A stretch of 26,497 nucleotides of DNA from Tissierellales bacterium (GCA_030146705.1 JASLBE010000073.1:1-26497); one strand, 5' to 3'; positions 15,366 through 23,704 are shown, numbered from the stretch's first letter. Numbers and translations: made by a program. Notes: generated from the letters alone by a model not told the origin.

Positions 15366-17238
15366 GGCTTAATTTTATGATTAATATTAAATATAATACA
15401 GGATTTATTCCTGCAAAATCAATTAATTTTAAGATGTTATTTATTTCTTCTTCTTTATCTTTATTTTTATCAACGTTACTTATGTTTAATTCACGTTTAA
15501 CAAAGTCTTCTATATATTCTTCAATATCATCGTAACTTTGATTAATAATTTTTCCTTTAAACATAATATCATATCCCCCTGAAGAACTATCTACAATATC
15601 TTCAAACCTATTTATGATGTCTTGTAAGTTTGAACCAGAATCTGTCTTTTTGGGTAATATTAAATGTATCTTATTGTCTTTAATACTTATAGGAACAAAA
15701 CAAGCTCTACTCTTAAATAAGAAGGCTAAATATTTTCTATATTTAAAATAAGGCTCTTCATATAATTTAGTCTTTACAAACATATTAACCATATTATTGA
15801 AGATCTCACTTATTCTAGAATACAATAGATTCATATCTATATCTATTTTTACTGTAGTAAAATTATCAGAATCATTGCCATAAGAAAACCCATACTGTAG
15901 TATATAAGAACTTAATGTTTTAAATAAGATCTCACTAAGAGCTTTTTTAAATAAAGTAGATATTTCCCTTGTTACTTCAATATCTCCAATATAAGGAAGG
16001 CCTCCTGGTAATTCTCCAGGATCTTCACCACAATCATAGAATATATCTCCTCTAATCATTTCATTTAGTACCTCATCTACTCTGAGAATAAGGATACTGT
16101 TATAAACTAAATAATTAGGGAAAGGCTCTAAAGGATGAAATACATAATCTACTCCTAATCTCTTTAATAGACGTAAATTTTCAAGTATTAAAATATCTCT
16201 CTTACTAGAGTTAAAAAATTCTTTAGGAATAAAATTATATAATTCACGTGTCTCTATCTCAGGCACTGGGTTTTCAAGATCTTTAGAATATTTCTCTCTA
16301 ATACTTCTATCTAGTTTTATTTTGTTCCTTTGAATCTCGTCCATTGAAGTATAAGGAACACCTATAGAAGACTCAGTATGAAGAAATTCTAATAATTCCT
16401 CTATAAAACCTCCCCAATATAGATATAATTCAACAGTATCTACCTTACTAGGAAAATCTTGATACATATAATTAGATACAGGTGCTGTACCTAAACAAAA
16501 ACTATTTATACCCATACCACCACTTAAATGAGGATGAGATGAGAAGTAACTTAATACTTCTTCTACAGAGAAATGGCTTTTAATTCCTAGAATATCTGCA
16601 ATTCTCTTTAATTTCATTGGGAGAATTATATACAAATCTTCTAAAAAGTGCTCATTTACATATTCCCTATCATGGTCATATTTTTTAACTAAAATTCTAT
16701 CTAATTTAAATTTATAATTTAATACTGTAATATCTTCATTTAAATCTAATTGTGATAATATAATATGGGATATATCTTCTTTATTCTTTTCTAAGAAAAT
16801 TGAAGTATGTTTCCTTAATGCTTCTAAATCCTCTTTAGTTACTTCCTCATCTTCTTCAAATAAGTCAAATAGTCTATGTATTAACATATTTTGGAGAGGA
16901 CAATCTAAAGCTGCATTTGTGTCTTTAAATATATCCATATAATAGCATATATTTTCACACTCTTTAATACTTTTAAGATAGTCTAATAGAGATTTTATGT
17001 GAATATAAGGACTAAATTCTCCTTGTCTTTCTACAAGAAACCTATTGATACCACGGCCTATATCTTGTTTTATATAATAAGATATATCTTCAGCTTCCCA
17101 ATCATATTCAATGTTCTTCTTGGATAGTATTTCATTTAAAATTTTCAAATGAGGCCCTAAAATACCCCATACTGCTCTCTCAATGTGCCAATCTATAAAT
17201 TCCTTTGGCATTGTAGAGATTAATTGTTCTTTTGTCAT
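15325..17238 (-). CDS. Large E2 (UBC)-like protein of the ubiquitin-like cassette
   Basis: This is a 637-residue protein. The clearest motif is HPHLSGGMGINSFCLG, with HPHL at 235-238 and C248 in FCLG, as in prokaryotic E2-like families (HPHx...CLG), where this Cys carries the Ubl thioester. LYIILPMKLKRI before it and LYWGGFIEELLEFL after it fit E2-like proteins of phages and cassettes. The N-terminal 180 residues are helical. The C-terminal 300 residues are mixed and not recognised. Such size is unusual, since E2 enzymes are about 150 aa. Order and overlap with JAB/E1 support the call. The stop is TAG; read-through would add seven residues to TGA at 15304. Confidence 0.6.
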   Translation of the reverse strand: MTKEQLISTMPKEFIDWHIERAVWGILGPHLKILNEILSKKNIEYDWEAEDISYYIKQDIGRGINRFLVERQGEFSPYIHIKSLLDYLKSIKECENICYYMDIFKDTNAALDCPLQNMLIHRLFDLFEEDEEVTKEDLEALRKHTSIFLEKNKEDISHIILSQLDLNEDITVLNYKFKLDRILVKKYDHDREYVNEHFLEDLYIILPMKLKRIADILGIKSHFSVEEVLSYFSSHPHLSGGMGINSFCLGTAPVSNYMYQDFPSKVDTVELYLYWGGFIEELLEFLHTESSIGVPYTSMDEIQRNKIKLDRSIREKYSKDLENPVPEIETRELYNFIPKEFFNSSKRDILILENLRLLKRLGVDYVFHPLEPFPNYLVYNSILILRVDEVLNEMIRGDIFYDCGEDPGELPGGLPYIGDIEVTREISTLFKKALSEILFKTLSSYILQYGFSYGNDSDNFTTVKIDIDMNLLYSRISEIFNNMVNMFVKTKLYEEPYFKYRKYLAFLFKSRACFVPISIKDNKIHLILPKKTDSGSNLQDIINRFEDIVDSSSGGYDIMFKGKIINQSYDDIEEYIEDFVKRELNISNVDKNKDKEEEINNILKLIDFAGINPVLYLILIIKLSHASTKSKEIIARG

Positions 17239-17275
17239 TATTATTAATTTTTATTAATAAATAAATTTCTGAAAG

Positions 17276-17314
17276 TAATAAAAAAAGGGCATATCCTTTT
17301 ACAGATACACCCTT
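17276..17314 (-). terminator. Terminator between Ubl and E2-like genes
   Basis: On the minus strand an 11-bp stem (AAGGGTGTATC with GATATGCCCTT, two G-U pairs) and an eight-base loop precede TTTTTTATTACTT. It lies 26 bases beyond the Ubl stop. It cuts the replication transcript from E2/JAB/E1, or attenuates it. No promoter of Bacteroidota type is visible in the 100-base gap to the E2-like ATG. Confidence 0.8.
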
Positions 17315-17339
17315 CTTTATTTAATATGTTAGTAACCAA

Positions 17340-17981
17340 TTAGAAGTTTAACAAATCATCTAGTTCTTCTTCTGATAGAGCTAGTTCTTCTTTCTCTTCA
17401 ACTTCCTCTTCTAGAGTATCATTAATGATTACTTGAACATTAACAGTACAACCTTTTAAGTTTTTAACATTCTTAAGATGGTCTTCTACAACCTCTTGTA
17501 CATCAGTTGCAATCTCTTCTGTGTCAATGCTACTGTTTTCCTCACCTTGTGTGTGGCAATTACCCATAGACATATGATCACTGATAATAGCTTCTAATTC
17601 TACGTTAGATAGGTTAGTATAGTTTCTCTTACCATACTTCTTAGCTTGATCCAATAGGTTATGAAATACAAGATAATCTAGCATATCTCTTCTAGACATA
17701 TCTAAACCACCATCAATATTCTTTCCAGCTGTAGTAATTGATAGTACTACACAAGACTCTCCATTTCTACCTTCAATAGTGTTCTGAGTTACTAATTTAG
17801 CATTCTCGTCTGAAGATAGTTGGCTAGATTGTGATTTAGGCTCGTAATATCTAACATTTTCCACATCTACATCTCTGTCTCTCAAAGCTCTGTTAAGATC
17901 TCCTACAGTTTCTAGATTTTCTTTGATTTGGATTGTTTTGAAGTTACGGTTGTCTCTAAGAATAAATGTTAAAGTTTCCAT
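17340..17981 (-). CDS. Ubiquitin-like protein with long C-terminal domain
   Basis: The N-terminal 80 residues read as a beta-grasp: strand METLTFILRDN, strand FKTIQIKEN, helix ETVGDLNRALRDRD, strand NVRYYEP, then strand ESCVVLSITTAG. After it comes Gly-Gly at 91-92 (KNIDGGLDMSRR), the right position for a ubiquitin-type C-terminus. About 120 residues follow: a helical part (MLDYLVFHNLLDQAKKYGKR), a second region and an acidic tail EEELDDLLNF. If Gly92 is the mature end, a peptidase must cut there; the JAB gene is adjacent. It also might stay whole as a replication-associated protein. The start is chosen from ATG 17981, 16 bases after primase. The position beside E2/JAB/E1 supports the Ubl call. 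Confidence 0.65.
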   Translation of the reverse strand: METLTFILRDNRNFKTIQIKENLETVGDLNRALRDRDVDVENVRYYEPKSQSSQLSSDENAKLVTQNTIEGRNGESCVVLSITTAGKNIDGGLDMSRRDMLDYLVFHNLLDQAKKYGKRNYTNLSNVELEAIISDHMSMGNCHTQGEENSSIDTEEIATDVQEVVEDHLKNVKNLKGCTVNVQVIINDTLEEEVEEKEELALSEEELDDLLNF

Positions 17982-17997
17982 TGTAATAAGTTTTAAA

Positions 17998-19005
17998 TTA
18001 ATATAATAAATTAGTTATGATGCTTCTAAAATTGTTACCTTTTAGGTTTAAATATAAATCTGAAGCATCTTTAGACTTATATTTAGTAGGAATTTCTATT
18101 TGTTTTAAATCAAATGTGTCTGCTATTTTCCTACCTAATAGCCTACCATGATTTTCTTCAGCATCAAAATCATTATCATAAAGAACATATACATTTTTAA
18201 ATCTATCTTTAAGTTCTTGTACAACTTGTTCTTTAGGAAAATAACTTTCTGCTTGTAATGATGTGCAAGGTATGTCTGTATTGCACCAAATACACATTGC
18301 ATCTTTTCTAGATGAAGTTATTATAAGATTTTCTCCTGTATCAGGTAGAATCTCCCATAAATCCCATACCGAACTATCATGATTATTTAGCCACTTATTA
18401 GTCTTACTAAATGGTTGATAAATTTTATAAGATATGTTATCATCTTTATTTTCAACATATACATAAGCATATTTATCTGCTATAAAATTAAATTCAGCTT
18501 TAGGAGTATATATAAATACTCTCTTTATAGCAAATATTTTACACTTTTTTAAAAATTCTTTAGTAATACCATAATTAGACCAATATTCATAATCATGTTC
18601 TTGCATCTTTCTTAATTGAACTCCTAGTTTTATATTACTAGGCCTAGATCTATCACTATGACCAAACTTCATTCCCTTATTATGTATTTCTACAGAATTA
18701 GGTACTATGTTATCTAGATCACTATATATTCTATCTAAAGTATCTGAGAAGTTTAATCCCCATAATTGTTGTAATAAATCTATTAATGAACCTCTGTCTC
18801 CTTTTGATAAATCTCTATAACCTACTCTATTATTAGAATAGATATATAAACCAAAGGAAGGATTTTTATCCTCCCTTAATGGTGAATGAATTACACAAGG
18901 TAATTCTGTAATATTTAAATAATACTGAAGTAAATCTAATTCATTTACTTTATTAAATACTTCTTCTTTATCTATTACATTCTTTTTTCCATTAGAAAAA
19001 GCCAT
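17998..19005 (-). CDS. DnaG-like primase fragment with TOPRIM domain
   Basis: This is a 335-residue primase-like protein. Residues 35-80 (LPCVIHSPLREDKNPSF, then YRDLSKGDRGSLIDLL) match the CHC2 zinc-finger domain of phage primases, but only C37 and H40 remain of the zinc ligands. A TOPRIM domain covers 225-316: LIITSSRKDAM at 227-237, VYVLYDNDFD with D277/D279, and SKDASDLY at 311-318. The usual catalytic Glu of TOPRIM is Ser here. It would make RNA primers for the DnaB-type helicase/PolA system. AAAGGAAGG before ATG is a rare purine-rich leader for this genome. Adjacent to an SSB-like gene that shares the N-terminal MAF-x2-GKK. Confidence 0.75.
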   Translation of the reverse strand: MAFSNGKKNVIDKEEVFNKVNELDLLQYYLNITELPCVIHSPLREDKNPSFGLYIYSNNRVGYRDLSKGDRGSLIDLLQQLWGLNFSDTLDRIYSDLDNIVPNSVEIHNKGMKFGHSDRSRPSNIKLGVQLRKMQEHDYEYWSNYGITKEFLKKCKIFAIKRVFIYTPKAEFNFIADKYAYVYVENKDDNISYKIYQPFSKTNKWLNNHDSSVWDLWEILPDTGENLIITSSRKDAMCIWCNTDIPCTSLQAESYFPKEQVVQELKDRFKNVYVLYDNDFDAEENHGRLLGRKIADTFDLKQIEIPTKYKSKDASDLYLNLKGNNFRSIITNLLY

Positions 19006-19034
19006 ATTATCCTTCCTTTAATTTATACTAAAAA

Positions 19035-19949
19035 TTAATACCAATCGCCAGAACCTGCTTCCCCATCATTAATTCCTAGAGGATCATTTTCTGAATTATT
19101 TAACACAGAGTTCATATCTGTTTCTTCCTGTACAACTTCTTTAACAGTATCATATAGGAATGAAGCATCAGAATATTCATTATTTTCCATTGCTCTATCA
19201 AAGAATTTATCATAGGTAGTAGCACCTGCTCTCATAAATTCTCTAGCATAGAATGTTTGATATTCTTTTCCATCATACTCTCTAACACCTAACAATACTT
19301 TAACCTCATTGTCAGGTTGAGACATTAATGCAGCCTTGATGTAAGAAGCATCTCCTCTAAATAGTTGAGATAATACTTCTTCTTCTAGAATTGAAACTGC
19401 TGTAGAAAGATCATCAATAAGTTCCCATTCTTTAGTATCATTATTATACTTTCTTGGTTCTTCAATATTGATGAATTTTCTCATAAAGTCAATAAGAGAA
19501 TCTTCTCCTCTCATACATACCTTAGCACCATCAGTTAAGAACCATTTCATGTTCTCAGGTAGATTTCCTGAAGTAATATCTTCTTTAGTTAAATAACCTG
19601 TTTGACCATAGTTATTAATAAACATGATTTTACCTGATTGAGAAATCAAAGGAGCTTTAGTAATAAAGAAATTCAATGGAATAATTTGTGTTTCTTCTTC
19701 TCCTTCAAGGTCAAGTCCCATATAGATATTAATTCTAGCTCTTGGAACTTCCTTTTCTACATCATTGATGGTTACTTTAGTAGTATCATGGTATACAGGA
19801 TCATACTCCATCTCTTTACCACCATATAACGCACCTAGTTCTTCTTTAGTAGGATTTACTGCCAATAGTTTTAATGTTGCTAGTCCATGGAATAATCTTG
19901 GTTTAAATACTCCATTATCTACTGATTTTTTACCTGTTGCAAATGCCAT
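19035..19949 (-). CDS. Single-stranded DNA-binding-like replication protein
   Basis: This 304-residue protein has no enzyme motif. It starts MAFATGKKSV and ends in an acidic segment (NSENDPLGINDGEAGSGDWY) with terminal aromatics, as in phage SSBs such as T4 gp32 and T7 gp2.5, where the tail contacts the replisome. The region between 55 and 190 is strand-rich (RARINIYMGLDLEGEEETQI and others). Position between primase and recombination/helicase genes supports an SSB role. I infer this from context and tail; the core fold is not certain. Confidence 0.5.
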   Translation of the reverse strand: MAFATGKKSVDNGVFKPRLFHGLATLKLLAVNPTKEELGALYGGKEMEYDPVYHDTTKVTINDVEKEVPRARINIYMGLDLEGEEETQIIPLNFFITKAPLISQSGKIMFINNYGQTGYLTKEDITSGNLPENMKWFLTDGAKVCMRGEDSLIDFMRKFINIEEPRKYNNDTKEWELIDDLSTAVSILEEEVLSQLFRGDASYIKAALMSQPDNEVKVLLGVREYDGKEYQTFYAREFMRAGATTYDKFFDRAMENNEYSDASFLYDTVKEVVQEETDMNSVLNNSENDPLGINDGEAGSGDWY

Positions 19950-20027
19950 ATCTTAAAAAATTTAATGTTATTAATTATATTATAAATAGAAATTAGATTT
20001 CATAGTTAAGGTTTAGTTATTTATCTA

Positions 20028-20543
20028 TTACCAACCAAAAGGATCATCTTCAGATCTATCCTCTGTATCATCTGTAGAAGGCTCTATAGTGTCTTCTGAA
20101 GGCTGATCACTATCTTCTTCATCCTCTACATTGTCTTGTGGTGTATCTTGTGTTATAACACTCTCTTCCACTTGTTCAGCTACTGTCTCTAAGTCAATAG
20201 ACTCTTCTACTTCTGTATCTGTATTATTTACTATTTCTAGAGGCTGAGTTTCTTCAGGAAACAACACTTGTCTATAATCATCTACTCCCAAAAGGTTATT
20301 GATAGACTCCTCTACTGTAGAGATTTGAACTTTATTATCTTCAATATCTTGATAGAACTTAGCTACTCTTTCTTTAGACTTTTGTCTTTCCTTCTCAATT
20401 CTCTCTTGAAGTCTTTGATCTTCTTTGTCAATTTTATTCTGAGCTCTATCAATATTATTATGATATTTGTCAATTTGTTTGTAAATGTTTTTAGCTACTG
20501 AAATTGTTGTTTTACTGATTTCTAAACCTTCTTTGTTAAGCAT
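20028..20543 (-). CDS. Coiled-coil protein with acidic C-terminal tail (171 aa)
   Basis: Residues 10-90 form one long charged coiled coil (QNKIDKEDQRLQERIEKER and nearby). From 105 to 171 the chain is very acidic and disordered, ending EDRSEDDPFGW. The last residues recall the SSB tail tip of bacteria (DDIPF), which docks replication proteins. It lies between the SSB-like protein and the RecA/AAA-like ATPase, so a role as replisome or recombination adaptor is possible, but this is inference from context. Confidence 0.65.
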   Translation of the reverse strand: MLNKEGLEISKTTISVAKNIYKQIDKYHNNIDRAQNKIDKEDQRLQERIEKERQKSKERVAKFYQDIEDNKVQISTVEESINNLLGVDDYRQVLFPEETQPLEIVNNTDTEVEESIDLETVAEQVEESVITQDTPQDNVEDEEDSDQPSEDTIEPSTDDTEDRSEDDPFGW

Positions 20544-20581
20544 AATTCTTTAATTTTTTAATGATTAATATTAATTTTAAT

Positions 20582-21397
20582 TTATTCAAAAGTAATTTCA
20601 ATACTTTCTAGTTTTTTAGCATAGTTTTCTTCAAGTTTGTCTACTTGAGCTTGTGTCATCCACCCTTGTTCAATATAAGGATGAGGCTCTTTAGATCCTC
20701 TCTTCTTGTTCATATAATATTTAAAAAGTCCCATATCATTAGGCATCTTTACAAATGGTAACATACCTTGTGGTGTTTTAGCTCCTACATATTTATCAGA
20801 ATCTTGACAAATAAACATTCTTCTACTTTTCTTAGATAGAACATCAAATTCAGTTACTCCAATAATAATGTTTTCAAACTTTCCTTCTGGTGTAATATAA
20901 TTATCAATCATATTACCAATAGTTTTAAGCTTGTAGCTTACTCTACCATCTTGTGTTTCTTCAATTGTAGGATGAGCCAATAAGAAAATATCTTTCTTTC
21001 TTCCAATTTCATTGATAAGATCAAAGATTACTCCTGTCTCTTTACCAATGTTTCTAGCTGTCTTCCAACCATCTTTCTCTGTACTTCCCATATAATAGTC
21101 TTGTATAAGATAGTTAAAATCATCAATAACTATATTATTTCTTGGACTATTCTTTAACTCATTAAGAGCCTTTTGAACAGTATTGAAATTGTTAGAAATA
21201 AGCCAATTACCTGTCCTAACGTCATAATTAGTACATAGCTTATAATCTTCTTCTGTATAATCAAAAGGCAATTCTCTATTAGTTGTTGAGATATAGAAAG
21301 TATCTTTAGGATCTAATCCTATATGTTTGATACTAAGATCTTTTGCAATTGATGTTGTTTTTCCAAATCCTGATTTGGCTAAAACCATTGTTCTCAT
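20582..21397 (-). CDS. RecA/AAA-type ATPase, Sak4-like
   Basis: A P-loop lies at the very N-terminus, AKSGFGKTT with K13/T14 (Ala replaces the first Gly). Walker B is NIVIDDF with D92/D93, and IFLLAHPT is a third ATPase motif. Sak4-type single-domain ATPases of phages load onto SSB-coated DNA and help annealing or recombination. The 271-aa length and the neighbours (helicase, SSB) fit this. It might also be a general AAA ATPase. The ATG shares ATGA with the helicase TGA, so the two are translationally coupled. Confidence 0.75.
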   Translation of the reverse strand: MRTMVLAKSGFGKTTSIAKDLSIKHIGLDPKDTFYISTTNRELPFDYTEEDYKLCTNYDVRTGNWLISNNFNTVQKALNELKNSPRNNIVIDDFNYLIQDYYMGSTEKDGWKTARNIGKETGVIFDLINEIGRKKDIFLLAHPTIEETQDGRVSYKLKTIGNMIDNYITPEGKFENIIIGVTEFDVLSKKSRRMFICQDSDKYVGAKTPQGMLPFVKMPNDMGLFKYYMNKKRGSKEPHPYIEQGWMTQAQVDKLEENYAKKLESIEITFE

Positions 21398-22707
21398 AAT
21401 TTCTTTCTTTCTTTATTAATTAGTAAAAATAGTATATTATTTCCTGTTCTTATCCTTTGTAAAGTATTATACACTTCATCCATTTTATCTTTGTTCTCAG
21501 GTACAGGTTTTGGCAATTCTTTAAAGAAATTAACAGCACCATCAAAGTAAAGGGGAATTAAACTATTACCACCTCCCTCTCTGGATGCAATAACTTCCAT
21601 AAATCTAATATTATCTTTGAATACTGTAATATCATAATTCATATAGGTCTTCATTCCATGTCTAGAAGGACTAAATAAGCCTATAATATGGTTAGCATCT
21701 CGTGCAATAACCTTTACATCACCAATACCATCTAAAGTAGGTCTAACTCTACCTAATTTGATATTTTCATTACTCTCTTGAGCAAATGCTTGTTGAACTA
21801 CTATTACGGGTATAAAGTTATACCAATTTCTTAAATTAACACAATATTCAGAAGACAATTTTATTATTGCCTCTCTTTTTGTTCCACCTTTCTCTGCATT
21901 TATCAATGCAATATGATCTACAACGAATAAAACATATAATTGAGGATTAAAAGGAATATATTTATCAAATATTCTATTTTCTGTAATCTCTCCAGTATTT
22001 TTATTTACTGATTTAACTATCTTATATGTCATAGTTCCATTATCCTTGGCATAAGTTCTCATGAACTTATATATACCAAAAGGGTTTTTAATGTCATCTA
22101 TGATCACAACTATTTCTTCAAATACTCTGAATACCTCCATATACTTTTCATCCTCTAGTAGGCTTAAAACAGCCTCATCTAATGGCTTATCAGCACTTGC
22201 TGACCTAAGTTCTTTAGGAGATATTCTTATTCTACCTTTACTATACACATATAGTACGTGGCTAATCATTTGAAGATATTTCTCTCTCTTACTCATTTCA
22301 AGAGAAAAATAGAATATTTTAGCATCTACTTTACCAGGATTCTCATACATATATTTTACCACACTATATACAAACATAGCATCAGTAAGTTGAGTTTTCC
22401 CTACTTTAGTATTAGCTGTTATAAGATAATAAGCAGCCTGTTCAATACCTGGAAGAATCTTTTCAAACCTTCTAAACCCAAATGGAATGCAATTCACATT
22501 CCCACTAAGAATATTCTTTCTTCTTTCTTTAATGTAGTCTATGGTTTCTTCTACTTCTGATTTAGGTTCATTATCTTCATCAGTACTCTCTTCAGGCGAT
22601 ACACCCATTACCTTATTATATTCTTCATTTTCTTTTTCAAAAATAGATTTTAAATCAGTACCTGAAATACCAAGATCTTCTAATAAATCTGCTCTAAAAT
22701 CTGTCAT
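21394..22707 (-). CDS. DnaB-type replicative helicase (superfamily 4)
   Basis: This is a hexameric helicase that unwinds the phage fork, 437 aa. ANTKVGKTQL with K104 and T105 is Walker A, IFYFSLEMSKREK at 131-143 is motif H1a, LFVVDHIALI with D264 is Walker B, and VIVVQQAFAQ with Q305/Q306 is H3. Most of the N-terminal DnaB domain is missing: the ATPase begins near 70, with an acidic linker ahead, so it may need a loader. The winged-helix gene next to it is a good candidate for that. Stop TGA overlaps the start of the ATPase gene. Confidence 0.9.
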   Translation of the reverse strand: MTDFRADLLEDLGISGTDLKSIFEKENEEYNKVMGVSPEESTDEDNEPKSEVEETIDYIKERRKNILSGNVNCIPFGFRRFEKILPGIEQAAYYLITANTKVGKTQLTDAMFVYSVVKYMYENPGKVDAKIFYFSLEMSKREKYLQMISHVLYVYSKGRIRISPKELRSASADKPLDEAVLSLLEDEKYMEVFRVFEEIVVIIDDIKNPFGIYKFMRTYAKDNGTMTYKIVKSVNKNTGEITENRIFDKYIPFNPQLYVLFVVDHIALINAEKGGTKREAIIKLSSEYCVNLRNWYNFIPVIVVQQAFAQESNENIKLGRVRPTLDGIGDVKVIARDANHIIGLFSPSRHGMKTYMNYDITVFKDNIRFMEVIASREGGGNSLIPLYFDGAVNFFKELPKPVPENKDKMDEVYNTLQRIRTGNNILFLLINKERKKL

Positions 22708-22739
22708 TGTTTCATATTATTCAATTTATTAATTAAACA

Positions 22740-23327
22740 CTATACCATATCTATTAGCCAATCATCTGTAAAGTTTTCTACTCTATCTCCTAGAGTTTTA
22801 TCTTCCAGATAAACTAATAGATCTGATCTTACTTCTCTCAAACCATCTACATTCTCATATTTAAATATGAAATATCTAATAGTTCTCATGTACCTATCAT
22901 CTATCTCATAACTATTAATATATCTTCTAGTGGCATCTAAAATCTCTTCTTCAGAATACATACCAAACCTTTTGAAGAAACTCTTTAGTCTCTTCTCAAT
23001 AAGCTTAGTAGGCTCTCTCCAGGGTGTGTTTGTACCAGGTTTCATTCCTTTAGGGAACATTTCCCTCATCTTAGTACAAAGTGCCTTGTAATCAATTGTA
23101 TCAAGCTCATTGAAGGACTTAGAATCTATTCTTTCTAATGCCTTAATTCCTTCTTCTGTAATGGCAAACCTTTTTGTTACCTTACCATTGATTACTAAAG
23201 GTTCTATATATTCTAACTCCTTTAGATTAGAAGGATTAATTGAATTATCTAGATAAATAGCTAATAATAATAAGTACTCAGAACAAGATATTCCTTGTTT
23301 ATTTATTATTTTTTTATCTAATCTCAT
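22740..23327 (-). CDS. Winged-helix protein, putative replication initiator or helicase loader
   Basis: The first 70 residues read as a winged helix: helix SCSEYLLLLAIYL, then LEYIEPLVINGKVTKRFAITEEGIKAL, a wing and recognition-like region. The second half (REPTKLIEKRLKSFFKRFG, then EILDATRRYINSY, then YMRTIRYFIFKYE) is helical and resembles the C-terminal part of phage replication proteins of Bacteroidota phages. It lies next to the helicase gene. The frame ends at TAG (22740). If UAG is sense, 12 residues (QCLINKLNNMKQ) follow and the TGA then overlaps the helicase ATG as ATGA, exactly the genome's normal junction. Confidence 0.65.
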   Translation of the reverse strand: MRLDKKIINKQGISCSEYLLLLAIYLDNSINPSNLKELEYIEPLVINGKVTKRFAITEEGIKALERIDSKSFNELDTIDYKALCTKMREMFPKGMKPGTNTPWREPTKLIEKRLKSFFKRFGMYSEEEILDATRRYINSYEIDDRYMRTIRYFIFKYENVDGLREVRSDLLVYLEDKTLGDRVENFTDDWLIDMV

Positions 23328-23704
23328 GAAAGGCTGTCTAATATTAATGTAACTATAAGACTGTTTTCATCTTCTGTATTCATATTATTAGATATTCTTA
23401 CATCTTTTAATACAGTATTTAAAGGAAGTTTAATAGCTATCTTTTTAATATTGCTATCATCTTCCCATTCAACAAACTCTTTAGGGATTAAATAAGTAGA
23501 TTGCCCACATTTTATTTCTACTTTTAAGTCTGATAAAGTAGGTCTATAAGACTCAACCATAAACCTTTGCTTATCATTTGAAAATAGTTTGACCTTAACC
23601 TCACTAATAAATGAATTATAAGAGTTTTTCTCCATTAATGTGGGATCTGAAGCATATATTTTCTCTATTTCTTCAATTGATTTTAATTTTACTATAGGAC
23701 GCAT
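23324..23704 (-). CDS. Hypothetical beta-rich protein (126 aa)
   Basis: Not recognised. After a helical start (IEEIEKIYASDPTLMEKN) it has a run of strands (SFISEVKVKLFSNDKQRFMV, VEIKCGQSTYLIPKEF, KIAIKLPLNTVL). It ends LIVTLILDSLS with TGA sharing ATGA with the winged-helix gene. It is the first gene after the repeat-bearing gap at 23728-23809 and thus starts the replication block. It could encode a DNA-binding or control protein, but no motif shows that. Confidence 0.65.
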   Translation of the reverse strand: MRPIVKLKSIEEIEKIYASDPTLMEKNSYNSFISEVKVKLFSNDKQRFMVESYRPTLSDLKVEIKCGQSTYLIPKEFVEWEDDSNIKKIAIKLPLNTVLKDVRISNNMNTEDENSLIVTLILDSLS

